Source: CBDBJQ01 sp965206405 (GTDB lineage: Bacteria; Pseudomonadota; Alphaproteobacteria; UBA8366). Taken from it: DNA of 64,000 nucleotides. The notes beneath the pieces are model-generated. The model was not told where the DNA came from and did not search any database. It saw nothing but the letters and a program-made list of their open reading frames with translations. Numbering within the stretch: position 1 is the first letter of the stretch; the number at the start of each line of letters is the position of its first letter. The stretch lies in the NCBI GenBank assembly GCA_965206405.1, contig CBDBJQ010000006.1, positions 1,798,001 through 1,862,000 of the forward strand, in the 5' to 3' direction. This document shows positions 46,301 through 53,114 of this stretch, one piece after another. Position numbers and translations under genes: made by a program.

Positions 46301-49300
46301 CTGGCACCCGCATCAAAGGTCAGCGTGCCGCTGGTCTCGGTGAAATCACTCCCCGCGACCGCCGTGTCGCCGGTGTCCACCAAGGTGGTGTAGTCCACCA
46401 CCACGGCCTCGCTGGGCCGGCCCGAAAGGGTGACGCTAAAGATCGCCGTTGCGCCTTCCGCCGCAGCGTTTGCAGGACCCGAAATCGACACCGTCGCCGT
46501 GCCGCTGGCCGCAATCGTCGCCGTCGCCGTCGCGGTGCCCATGCTGAAGCCCGTCGGCAGCGGGTTGTCGGTGTTGGCGCTCAATCTCACGCTGAAGGTC
46601 TCGGCGCCTTCGACCAGCTCATCGGTCGATACCGGCACGCTGATCGTTTGGGTCAGATCCTCCCCGGTCGCGCCGGCCGCAAAGGTCAGGGTGCCGCTTC
46701 CGCTCGGATCCCCGAAATCACCCCCTGCTGTGGCCGTGCCCGATGCAACCGCGTAGTCCACCACCACGTCCGCGCCCGGTGAGCCCGACAGGGTCACCGT
46801 GAAGGTGGCATCTCCGCCTTCGGCCACGGAGCCATTGGGCCCGGCAATCGATACCGTCGCCGTGCCCGCCGCCCCAATCGTCGCCGTTGCCGTTGCCGTG
46901 CCCAGGCTGAAACCTGTCGGCAGCGAACTGGTGGAACTCTCGCTCAGGGTCGCCGTGAAGGTCTCGCTACCTTCCACGAAGCTGTCGGTTAACACCGGCA
47001 CGGTAAAGGTGTCGGTCAGATCCTCCCCGGTCGCGCCGGCCGCAAAGGTCAGGGTGCCGCTTCCGCTCGGATCCCCGAAATCATCCCCTGCTGTGGCCGT
47101 GCCCGATGCAACCGCATAGTCCACCACCACGTCCGCGCCCGGTGAGCCCGACAGGGTCACCGTGAAGGTGGCATCTCCGCCTTCGGCCACGGAGCCATTG
47201 GGCCCGGCAATCGATACCGTCGCCGAACCCGTCGCCACAATCGTCGCCGTCGCCGTCGCGGTGCCCATGCTGAAGCCCGTCGGCAGCGGGTTGTCGGTGT
47301 TGGCGCTCAATCTCATGCTGAAGGTCTCGGCGCCTTCGACCAGCTCATCGGTCGATACCGGCACGCTGATCGTCTGGGTCAGGCCAGTACCGCTGGCACC
47401 CGCATCAAAGGTCAGCGTGCCGCTGGTCTCGGTGAAATCACTCCCCGCGACCGCCGTGTCGCCGGTGTCCACCAAGGTGGTGTAGTCCACCACCACGGCC
47501 TCGCTGGGCCGGCCCGAAAGGGTGACGCTAAAGATCGCCGTTGCGCCTTCCGCCGCAGCGTTTGCAGGACCCGAAATCGACACCGTCGCCGTGCCGCTGG
47601 CCGCAATCGTCGCCGTCGCCGTCGCGGTGCCCATGCTGAAGCCCGTCGGCAGCGGGTTGTCGGTGTTGGCGCTCAATCTCACGCTGAAGGTCTCGGCGCC
47701 TTCGACCAGCTCATCGGTCGATACCGGCACGCTGATCGTTTGGGTCAGATCCTCCCCGGTCGCGCCGGCCGCAAAGGTCAGGGTGCCGCTTCCGCTCGGA
47801 TCCCCGAAATCACCCCCTGCTGTGGCCGTGCCCGATGCAACCGCGTAGTCCACCACCACGTCCGCGCCCGGTGAGCCCGACAGGGTCACCGTGAAGGTGG
47901 CATCTCCGCCTTCGGCCACGGAGCCATTGGGCCCGGCAATCGATACCGTCGCCGTGCCCGCCGCCCCAATCGTCGCCGTTGCCGTTGCCGTGCCCAGGCT
48001 GAAACCTGTCGGCAGCGAACTGGTGGAACTCTCGCTCAGGGTCGCCGTGAAGGTCTCGCTACCTTCCACGAAGCTGTCGGTTAACACCGGCACGGTAAAG
48101 GTGTCGGTCAGATCCTCCCCGGTCGCGCCGGCCGCAAAGGTCAGGGTGCCGCTTCCGCTCGGATCCCCGAAATCATCCCCTGCTGTGGCCGTGCCCGATG
48201 CAACCGCATAGTCCACCACCACGTCCGCGCCCGGTGAGCCCGACAGGGTCACCGTGAAGGTGGCATCTCCGCCTTCGGCCACGGAGCCATTGGGCCCGGC
48301 AATCGATACCGTCGCCGAACCCGTCGCCACAATCGTCGCCGTCGCCGTCGCGGTGCCCATGCTGAAGCCCGTCGGCAGCGGGTTGTCGGTGTTGGCGCTC
48401 AATCTCATGCTGAAGGTCTCGGCGCCTTCGACCAGCTCATCGGTCGATACCGGCACGCTGATCGTCTGGGTCAGGCCAGTACCGCTGGCACCCGCATCAA
48501 AGGTCAGCGTGCCGCTGGTCTCGGTGAAATCACTCCCCGCGACCGCCGTGTCGCCGGTGTCCACCAAGGTGGTGTAGTCCACCACCACGGCCTCGCTGGG
48601 CCGGCCCGAAAGGGTGACGCTAAAGATCGCCGTTGCGCCTTCCGCCGCAGCGTTTGCAGGACCCGAAATCGACACCTGCGTCTCGGCCCTGATCGGCCCA
48701 ACGGACTCACTGATCAGGCTTTCAGGCGTCCCTTGTCCATCGGTGTAGCTGGCGGTCACGGTGATTGACCTGCCAACGTCTGTTTCAGTTGGGGTGTAGG
48801 TGTTTGAGTTCGCGCCGCTGATAGGCGTATCTGTATCGCCGTCGTTGGTGTACCATTGATAACTGAACGCGCCCAAACCATCTTCATCGCGAATGGAATC
48901 GACGGTTGCCGTTAGGCGAACGCCCTCGATAGGTACTCCGTTAATGATCACCTGGCCGGTCGGCAGATCATTGACATTCTCCACGGGACCAATTTCATCG
49001 CTGAATACGGCATGCGGACGGCCATCATCACTTAGAAGGTTGACCACAACGTAGATATGCTTGCCGACTTCGGACTGGGTCAGGATGTATGAATTCTCGT
49101 CGCCAGCCTGGACGGAGGGCGGCTCACCGCTCCCTCTTGCGTACCACACATACGCGAATTCCCTGTTATCCAGACCATTTTCATCGTCAATGCCCGATGC
49201 ATCCACCGTCAGGGTCTCATCCTCTCTCGCTATGCCTGAGATGATTGCTCCGCCAATGGCTACGGACTCACTGGTCACGCTCTCAAGTGTCTCCTCTCCA

Positions 49301-52300
49301 TCGGTATAGCTGACGGTCACGGTAATTGACTTGCCAACGTCTGTTCCTATCGGGGTGTAGGTGTTTGAGTCCGCACCGCTGATAGCCGTATCCGTGCCGC
49401 CTTCGTTGGTGTTCCATTGGTAGCTGAACGTGTCCAGGCCATCCTCATCGCGAATGGTATCGGTTGTCGCCGTTAGGAGCCCGCCCCGGGCCAGGAGTCC
49501 GGTGATGACTGGACGGCCTACCGGTGCGTTATTGACATCGATCACGGTGATATCAAACGGTGCCAGGAACGCCTCAGCCCCGCTGGGTTCGGATACGCCG
49601 ATCACGATCCCGGTTGTGATGCCGATATGTTCGTGCAGTGGCGTACCGGTCAGGGCACCTGTGGTTTGGTCAAATTCGGCCCAAAGGGGTTTATTCAAAA
49701 TGGAATAGGTGAGGGGGTCGCCATCGGCATCCGCGCCGGTTGGCGTGAAGCTATAGGGGCTGTCTTCGTGCACCGTGAGCGCAGGGGTTCCATCGATGGT
49801 TGGTGCTGCTTTGACGTTGACGGACAAGATGTGGGGTCTTGATAATAGGAGGCCACCATCCGATGTGCGGTGGCCATCCGATGCGAAGATATCGAAGTCC
49901 ACCATCCCCCGAGCGAGCGGAGTAATGGTCAGGACGTTGCCATCGACGTCCACCGTTGCCACGTTACCGGTTGTGCTGCCTCCACCAGCGCTGGATGGGG
50001 TCGCTGTATAGGTCGGGGCATCGCCGTCATGATCGAAGAATTTGCTGTCGATATTAACCAGTTTTTGTGGGCCATCCTTCCGGTTCATTACCAAGGATGG
50101 AATTCCATCCATTTTGACCGGTGTAGAGTTGCCAACTTCGACCTCGAATTCATGCGTGGACCTCGCGCCACGTCGATCAATGGCGGTGATGTCGAAGCTT
50201 ACAGGCCCTCCTCGAGCGAGGGGGGTGATGATTAGGTTGTCTCTTACACCGATTCTTTCGATGCGTATCGTTACGTGGCTTGATACAAAGGACTCCTCCA
50301 ATTCGTAGGTTGTGGAATCGCCATTTGGGTCACTGAAGTAGTTGTCGAGATTATGCATCTGGGGCCCGAGAGAAAGTGTCACCTCAGGTTTAAATGTAAC
50401 GTTGTTTCTGGTTGGAGGGTCGTTGGGGTTCTCTACATGGAAAACTTTCGTGGCTTTGAGGCTAGGGAAGATTCGATCGGTGGCGACGACTTGGAAGTCG
50501 CTACGCGCGCCATCTGCAGTCAAGCTGACGGTCAGGTTGCTGCCCTTAATGCGTGCCTTGTAGAAGCTTCCAGTTTGCGAAGTAGAGCCTGAATTGCGGT
50601 CACTGAAAAATGTGTAGATCGGCTGCCCGTCGTCAACATCTGTGAAGTGGTCATTGAGATTAACCGTCTGGCTGATACCCCGGGTACGCAGAAGGAAGGT
50701 TTTAATGGGAGGAGTGGCTTCCGGGGAGTTGCCGGTGCCGCGCACCGGAAAACGCCTCGTAACCTTAGCACCGAGCGGATCTGTAGCGGTAACTTCAATG
50801 GTTGTGTCGCCGGGACGCAAAGCTATTATTGTGCCGTCTCCATTTTCGCTGTCTAGGGAGATAGTGGCTATGTTAGTGTCCAGGCTGCGGGCAGTGTAGA
50901 TTAGGGTATCGCCGTCACCATCCTGAAAATGATTACTGGCACTGAAATTAGCACGGCCCGTAGTCATAAAATTAAAAGGCCGACCACCTCCTTTTGTTCT
51001 CGGGGCCATGTTGGGGACGCGCACGTCGAACACGTAGATAGCCAAGGAGCCAAGTTGATTTGCAGCGTTGATGATAATACGAGTGTCTCCGGTGCTTGGT
51101 CTGACCGGGGTAACGGTCAGCATGCTACCATCGATGCGCACATTCACTGTGCTCGGATCAACAGAGGCTGCCGTGTAGCTCAGAGCAGAAGGACTTTCAA
51201 AGTAGTCATCGAGGTTAAATGTTTGAGGAGAATGAACTGAAAGACGGCTCGATGACCCTCCAATGTTGATGCTAGTTTGACGAGGTTCTACTGGGTCGAC
51301 GACAACATTAAAAGACGACGGTAATGAGGTCCGGGTAGATGATCCCGCTCTTTTGCTGGCGGTGATTGTTATTGCGTCGGAGCCTCTTTCTCCTCCTCTT
51401 GTGCTGATAGACAGCATGCTTCCTGAGAGCTCAACGTTCGTGACTCGCTGAGTGCCTCGCGGTTCTAATAACCATGTATATTCCAAGTTGTCGCCGTCAG
51501 GATCGCTGAAGTAGTTGTTGAGATTTAGGGTCCGAGCACTGCGGCGACCGGAAAGTGCCAGTCCTTGATCTGGAATGCCGTCGGCGCTGAAGGGGGTGCT
51601 GGGATCAACAATCGTTAGGATTAGTAGCGAGGCTTCCTCAAAGCCATCACTGGCGGTGACGGTGACATGAGCGGTACCTCTTTTGACTGGGGTGATGGTC
51701 AGGATGTTTTGATTGATGCGCACCGTTGCGACGGCTGTGTTATCGGAAACTGCTTTGTAGCTCAGGGCATGATCAGGGATCGAACTCGCATCCAGATCGC
51801 TGAAGAAGACGTTGAGATCAAGGGGTTCAGGTCCGGTAGCAACGGTCATGGTGCTTGATGTCACAGGACAACAGCTGGTTGGGGCGCTGTTGGTGATTTC
51901 CACCTGGAAGACCTGTGTGGCCGTCGCGCCGAGTGAATCTCTGGCGGTAACGCTGATGTCGGTGGTGCCTGGTGCGATCGGGATGATGAATAGAAAGTTA
52001 TCAGGATCACCTTTAAACGCCGTGGCGACCATTGGGTTAGAGGAGACCGAATCGTAACGTAAGGTATCGCCTTCCGTATCGCTGAAGTAATCGCTGAGAT
52101 CGAGCAGTTTATTCGGGGCAGAATATACCAGATGTTGATTTGGAATACCGTCGCCGGTCGTGGTCGGGGTCGGGGGGAGGTTGATAACTTCCACTTGGAA
52201 GTCCAGCCTCTCCCCCGCATCGGATGGGCGATTCCTGGCGGTGACGGTAATGGTGGCGGTGCCTGGTACGACCGGGGTGATAGCCAAGAGGTTGCCTTGA

Positions 52301-52890
52301 ACGTCCACCGTTGCGGCGGTCAAATTATTGGACGACGCTGTGAAGGTTATGGGATTACCTTGCGGATCGCCGATGTAGTTTCCCAGATCAAGGGTCTGAG
52401 GCGCGCTAGAGGATATCAGTTGTTGATCGGGGATGCTGGTACCGGCTGGGATGAAGCTGGTGGCGATTACCTGGAATGTCTGCGTGACCCCCAAATCGGA
52501 AGCATCATCTCTGGCGGTGATGGTGATGTCGGTGGTGCCTGGTGCGGCCGGGGTGATGGTCAGAAGACTTCCGGTAATGCTCACCGTTGCGACTGCTGTT
52601 TCAGATGAGGCCGCCGTGTAGACCAAAGGGCCACCGCCGGGATTGTCGAACATTCCGGAGACTGGAAGAGATTGTGGGCCGTCGGTAACACGCAACTCCA
52701 GTATCGCAAACCTGCCAGTAGTGCTTAGCCTGGTGCTGGAATTGCCGGAGGTTTGGGCAGCTGCCGTGCGGGCGGCGGGTAATTCATACTGTGGAACAAC
52801 TGGGTCGACGGGCGCGGTTTCTGCCGCACCAACTGCATAGGTCGCAATGATGCTGAACAGAAGGGGGGCTATATAGAATGCTCCCCTCAC
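37306..52890 (-). CDS. Giant Calx-beta/cadherin-like repeat autotransporter adhesin
   Basis: A 5194-residue protein in one uninterrupted frame. Order: signal peptide (about 1-23, YIAPLLFSIIATYAVGAA); about nine cadherin-like modules (roughly 30-1020) with LxxYFSDxxGDxLxY and ITPxxPGTTDISVTARD patterns; a putative Ig (He_PIG) module near 1030-1110 (SYSFTPTGADADGDPLTY type); three DEDGLxxFSYQW/ITVTASYTDG modules to about 1400; 27 Calx-beta modules (about 1405-4680); a Gly/Gln linker; and a C-terminal autotransporter beta-barrel (about 4900-5194) ending VEGVLGVKLRF with the terminal Phe needed for outer-membrane assembly. It should be displayed at the cell surface and bind calcium, most likely as an adhesin. 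GTG start with a strong Shine-Dalgarno. IS256 ends flank it on both sides. Confidence 0.9.
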   Translation of the reverse strand: MRGAFYIAPLLFSIIATYAVGAAETAPVDPVVPQYELPAARTAAAQTSGNSSTRLSTTGRFAILELRVTDGPQSLPVSGMFDNPGGGPLVYTAASSETAVATVSITGSLLTITPAAPGTTDITITARDDASDLGVTQTFQVIATSFIPAGTSIPDQQLISSSAPQTLDLGNYIGDPQGNPITFTASSNNLTAATVDVQGNLLAITPVVPGTATITVTARNRPSDAGERLDFQVEVINLPPTPTTTGDGIPNQHLVYSAPNKLLDLSDYFSDTEGDTLRYDSVSSNPMVATAFKGDPDNFLFIIPIAPGTTDISVTARDSLGATATQVFQVEITNSAPTSCCPVTSSTMTVATGPEPLDLNVFFSDLDASSIPDHALSYKAVSDNTAVATVRINQNILTITPVKRGTAHVTVTASDGFEEASLLILTIVDPSTPFSADGIPDQGLALSGRRSARTLNLNNYFSDPDGDNLEYTWLLEPRGTQRVTNVELSGSMLSISTRGGERGSDAITITASKRAGSSTRTSLPSSFNVVVDPVEPRQTSINIGGSSSRLSVHSPQTFNLDDYFESPSALSYTAASVDPSTVNVRIDGSMLTVTPVRPSTGDTRIIINAANQLGSLAIYVFDVRVPNMAPRTKGGGRPFNFMTTGRANFSASNHFQDGDGDTLIYTARSLDTNIATISLDSENGDGTIIALRPGDTTIEVTATDPLGAKVTRRFPVRGTGNSPEATPPIKTFLLRTRGISQTVNLNDHFTDVDDGQPIYTFFSDRNSGSTSQTGSFYKARIKGSNLTVSLTADGARSDFQVVATDRIFPSLKATKVFHVENPNDPPTRNNVTFKPEVTLSLGPQMHNLDNYFSDPNGDSTTYELEESFVSSHVTIRIERIGVRDNLIITPLARGGPVSFDITAIDRRGARSTHEFEVEVGNSTPVKMDGIPSLVMNRKDGPQKLVNIDSKFFDHDGDAPTYTATPSSAGGGSTTGNVATVDVDGNVLTITPLARGMVDFDIFASDGHRTSDGGLLLSRPHILSVNVKAAPTIDGTPALTVHEDSPYSFTPTGADADGDPLTYSILNKPLWAEFDQTTGALTGTPLHEHIGITTGIVIGVSEPSGAEAFLAPFDITVIDVNNAPVGRPVITGLLARGGLLTATTDTIRDEDGLDTFSYQWNTNEGGTDTAISGADSNTYTPIGTDVGKSITVTVSYTDGEETLESVTSESVAIGGAIISGIAREDETLTVDASGIDDENGLDNREFAYVWYARGSGEPPSVQAGDENSYILTQSEVGKHIYVVVNLLSDDGRPHAVFSDEIGPVENVNDLPTGQVIINGVPIEGVRLTATVDSIRDEDGLGAFSYQWYTNDGDTDTPISGANSNTYTPTETDVGRSITVTASYTDGQGTPESLISESVGPIRAETQVSISGPANAAAEGATAIFSVTLSGRPSEAVVVDYTTLVDTGDTAVAGSDFTETSGTLTFDAGASGTGLTQTISVPVSTDELVEGAETFSMRLSANTDNPLPTGFSMGTATATATIVATGSATVSIAGPNGSVAEGGDATFTVTLSGSPGADVVVDYAVASGTATAGDDFGDPSGSGTLTFAAGATGEDLTDTFTVPVLTDSFVEGSETFTATLSESSTSSLPTGFSLGTATATATIGAAGTATVSIAGPNGSVAEGGDATFTVTLSGSPGADVVVDYAVASGTATAGGDFGDPSGSGTLTFAAGATGEDLTQTISVPVSTDELVEGAETFSVRLSANTDNPLPTGFSMGTATATATIAASGTATVSISGPANAAAEGATAIFSVTLSGRPSEAVVVDYTTLVDTGDTAVAGSDFTETSGTLTFDAGASGTGLTQTISVPVSTDELVEGAETFSMRLSANTDNPLPTGFSMGTATATATIVATGSATVSIAGPNGSVAEGGDATFTVTLSGSPGADVVVDYAVASGTATAGDDFGDPSGSGTLTFAAGATGEDLTDTFTVPVLTDSFVEGSETFTATLSESSTSSLPTGFSLGTATATATIGAAGTATVSIAGPNGSVAEGGDATFTVTLSGSPGADVVVDYAVASGTATAGGDFGDPSGSGTLTFAAGATGEDLTQTISVPVSTDELVEGAETFSVRLSANTDNPLPTGFSMGTATATATIAASGTATVSISGPANAAAEGATAIFSVTLSGRPSEAVVVDYTTLVDTGDTAVAGSDFTETSGTLTFDAGASGTGLTQTISVPVSTDELVEGAETFSMRLSANTDNPLPTGFSMGTATATATIVATGSATVSIAGPNGSVAEGGDATFTVTLSGSPGADVVVDYAVASGTATAGDDFGDPSGSGTLTFAAGATGEDLTDTFTVPVLTDSFVEGSETFTATLSESSTSSLPTGFSLGTATATATIGAAGTATVSIAGPNGSVAEGGDATFTVTLSGSPGADVVVDYAVASGTATAGGDFGDPSGSGTLTFAAGATGEDLTQTISVPVSTDELVEGAETFSVRLSANTDNPLPTGFSMGTATATATIAASGTATVSISGPANAAAEGATAIFSVTLSGRPSEAVVVDYTTLVDTGDTAVAGSDFTETSGTLTFDAGASGTGLTQTISVPVSTDELVEGAETFSMRLSANTDNPLPTGFSMGTATATATIAASGTATVSISGPANAAAEGATAIFSVTLSGRPSEAVVVDYTTLVDTGDTAVAGSDFTETSGTLTFDAGASGTGLTQTISVPVSTDELVEGAETFSMRLSANTDNPLPTGFSMGTATATATIVATGSATVSIAGPNGSVAEGGDATFTVTLSGSPGADVVVDYAVASGTATAGDDFGDPSGSGTLTFAAGATGEDLTDTFTVPVLTDSFVEGSETFTATLSESSTSSLPTGFSLGTATATATIGAAGTATVSIAGPNGSVAEGGDATFTVTLSGSPGADVVVDYAVASGTATAGGDFGDPSGSGTLTFAAGATGEDLTQTISVPVSTDELVEGAETFSVRLSANTDNPLPTGFSMGTATATATIAASGTATVSISGPANAAAEGATAIFSVTLSGRPSEAVVVDYTTLVDTGDTAVAGSDFTETSGTLTFDAGASGTGLTQTISVPVSTDELVEGAETFSMRLSANTDNPLPTGFSMGTATATATIVATGSATVSIAGPNGSVAEGGDATFTVTLSGSPGADVVVDYAVASGTATAGDDFGDPSGSGTLTFAAGATGEDLTDTFTVPVLTDSFVEGSETFTATLSESSTSSLPTGFSLGTATATATIGAAGTATVSIAGPNGSVAEGGDATFTVTLSGSPGADVVVDYAVASGTATAGGDFGDPSGSGTLTFAAGATGEDLTQTISVPVSTDELVEGAETFSVRLSANTDNPLPTGFSMGTATATATIAASGTATVSISGPANAAAEGATAIFSVTLSGRPSEAVVVDYTTLVDTGDTAVAGSDFTETSGTLTFDAGASGTGLTQTISVPVSTDELVEGAETFSMRLSANTDNPLPTGFSMGTATATATIVATGSATVSIAGPNGSVAEGGDATFTVTLSGSPGADVVVDYAVASGTATAGDDFGDPSGSGTLTFAAGATGEDLTDTFTVPVLTDSFVEGSETFTATLSESSTSSLPTGFSLGTATATATIGAAGTATVSIAGPNGSVAEGGDATFTVTLSGSPGADVVVDYAVASGTATAGGDFGDPSGSGTLTFAAGATGEDLTQTISVPVSTDELVEGAETFSVRLSANTDNPLPTGFSMGTATATATIAASGTATVSISGPANAAAEGATAIFSVTLSGRPSEAVVVDYTTLVDTGDTAVAGSDFTETSGTLTFDAGASGTGLTQTISVPVSTDELVEGAETFSMRLSANTDNPLPTGFSMGTATATATIVATGSATVSIAGPNGSVAEGGDATFTVTLSGSPGADVVVDYAVASGTATAGDDFGDPSGSGTLTFAAGATGEDLTDTFTVPVLTDSFVEGSETFTATLSESSTSSLPTGFSLGTATATATIGAAGTATVSIAGPNGSVAEGGDATFTVTLSGSPGADVVVDYAVASGTATAGGDFGDPSGSGTLTFAAGATGEDLTQTISVPVSTDELVEGAETFSVRLSANTDNPLPTGFSMGTATATATIAASGTATVSISGPANAAAEGATAIFSVTLSGRPSEAVVVDYTTLVDTGDTAVAGSDFTETSGTLTFDAGASGTGLTQTISVPVSTDELVEGAETFSMRLSANTDNPLPTGFSMGTATATATIVATGSATVSIAGPNGSVAEGGDATFTVTLSGSPGADVVVDYAVASGTATAGDDFGDPSGSGTLTFAAGATGEDLTDTFTVPVLTDSFVEGSETFTATLSESSTSSLPTGFSLGTATATATIGAAGTATVSIAGPNGSVAEGGDATFTVTLSGSPGADVVVDYAVASGTATAGGDFGDPSGSGTLTFAAGATGEDLTQTISVPVSTDELVEGAETFSVRLSANTDNPLPTGFSMGTATATATIAASGTATVSISGPANAAAEGATAIFSVTLSGRPSEAVVVDYTTLVDTGDTAVAGSDFTETSGTLTFDAGASGTGLTQTISVPVSTDELVEGAETFSMRLSANTDNPLPTGFSMGTATATATIVATGSATVSIAGPNGSVAEGGDATFTVTLSGSPGADMVMNYATVAGSATATDDFDEMSGTLAFAAGAAGEDLTQTISVPVLTDELVEGTETFSVVLSANTDNPLPTGFSMGATTATATITANGTATVAEDHDRVGRKTLVTHLAGVQSGLVVSMIQNHLKALGSGNRVSGLPLPQAGRQGSRQADGQTGGFSANGRKAGFDTGDLTTGYFGIDPDRLGYGASVGYRDAREMFSKLEFHTSLNSLMASNDNGRKIGFGVSQTADGGNPVSSGPRTGLSAPGAGTVTVWGAAGETRLAHDYNAGRSDSLYDGTVWIYNTGLDYRASEVLTLGAAVGYSDSDLTTVYNDGTYDETMLLITPYLLYESPSGLDISLFGGYGGGEVDLTDRFGQESGQAGAPFTASTDTTLLFGAARVLGTMTFLENDALEVSPNVSLLGSRKTLEGYTDSANRTIDGTTATMLRLIPGLEIGYRFDFTGGTVTLFASGGLVLDFLDVVGDDDMAYSLGGGIRLETDAGLSVSLEGQRELGRDAVEQQRLVGGTLSYGFALGAAGQAGTLTPRLGLDHASGDGLSQAYGLTYASKDGVHRLSLDYDRLDETGARAGLGYQCSTEIMPGMNLEATVSSPNVEDREVEGVLGVKLRF
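38850..48676 (-). repeat. Higher-order tandem repeat array (1092-bp units, 27 Calx-beta modules)
   Basis: The array is built from three module types: A (366 bp, contains SISGPANAAAEGATAIFS), B (363 bp, GDDFGDPSG with STSSLPTGFSLG) and C (363 bp, GGDFGDPSG with NTDNPLPTGFSMG). One A-B-C unit is 1092 bp. From the N-terminus the order is ABC three times, A alone, then ABC five times, A, and a diverged last module (GADMVMNYATVAGSATATDD), i.e. 10 A, 8 B, 8 C and 1 terminal module. Copies look identical or almost so at the nucleotide level across nearly 10 kb. Antisense open frames repeat with the same period and are not genes. Confidence 0.93.
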
Positions 52891-52895
52891 ACAAA

Positions 52896-52903
52896 CCTTC
52901 TCC
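52896..52903 (-). promoter_or_regulatory. Shine-Dalgarno of the giant autotransporter
   Basis: GGAGAAGG lies 5 bases before the GTG start at 52890 and fixes that start. Only about 13 bp further upstream the IS256 remnant begins, so the gene has no room for a promoter of its own outside the IS sequence. Confidence 0.8.
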
Positions 52904-52915
52904 GTTGGAAGTCAG

Positions 52916-53067
52916 GCATGCCCAAAGGTTGGCGACGGCTGTTTTCAAGCGGCGATTTGAATTTGCTTGATGCCGTCTTTGAATCCCCCCCCCCCCTGAA
53001 TGACCTCGGGCAGATAGTTTGGCCTAGATATCCTCCGCCATTTCTTTTTCATTGACATCATCAGCCT
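52916..53067 (-). mobile_element. IS256 3'-end remnant upstream of the giant gene
   Basis: Read on the minus strand this matches the last 40-odd codons of the IS256 copy at 36.8 kb (RLMMSMKKKWR, PNYLPEVIQG, then after a 12-G run FKDGIKQIQIAA and stop) plus about 30 bp of the element's end (aaaacagccgtc and ccaacctttgggcat). It is inverted relative to the 35.7-36.96 kb copy: both have their 3' ends pointing at the giant gene. The rest of the element is absent. Confidence 0.8.
52985..52996. repeat. 12-base poly-C tract upstream of the giant gene
   Basis: Twelve C (G on the giant gene's strand) lie 95-106 bp before its start codon, within the IS256 tail, at the place where the 36.9-kb copy has GGGGG followed by ttgag. 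The tract is long enough for slippage. Confidence 0.9.
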
Positions 53068-53114
53068 CAATCAACGCTCCGCTTCCGCTTCCCGCTTTGG
53101 CGGAAACCCTGCGG

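Noticed and set aside
38850..48676. CRISPR-like direct repeats
   Set aside because: The units are hundreds of bases long, contiguous and protein-coding, with no unique spacers and no cas genes.
39152..48710. Repeated plus-strand and minus-strand short ORFs (64-108 codons) across the adhesin array
   Set aside because: They recur with the 1092-bp period and are alternate-frame or antisense readings of the same repeat. They have no ribosome sites or family similarity.
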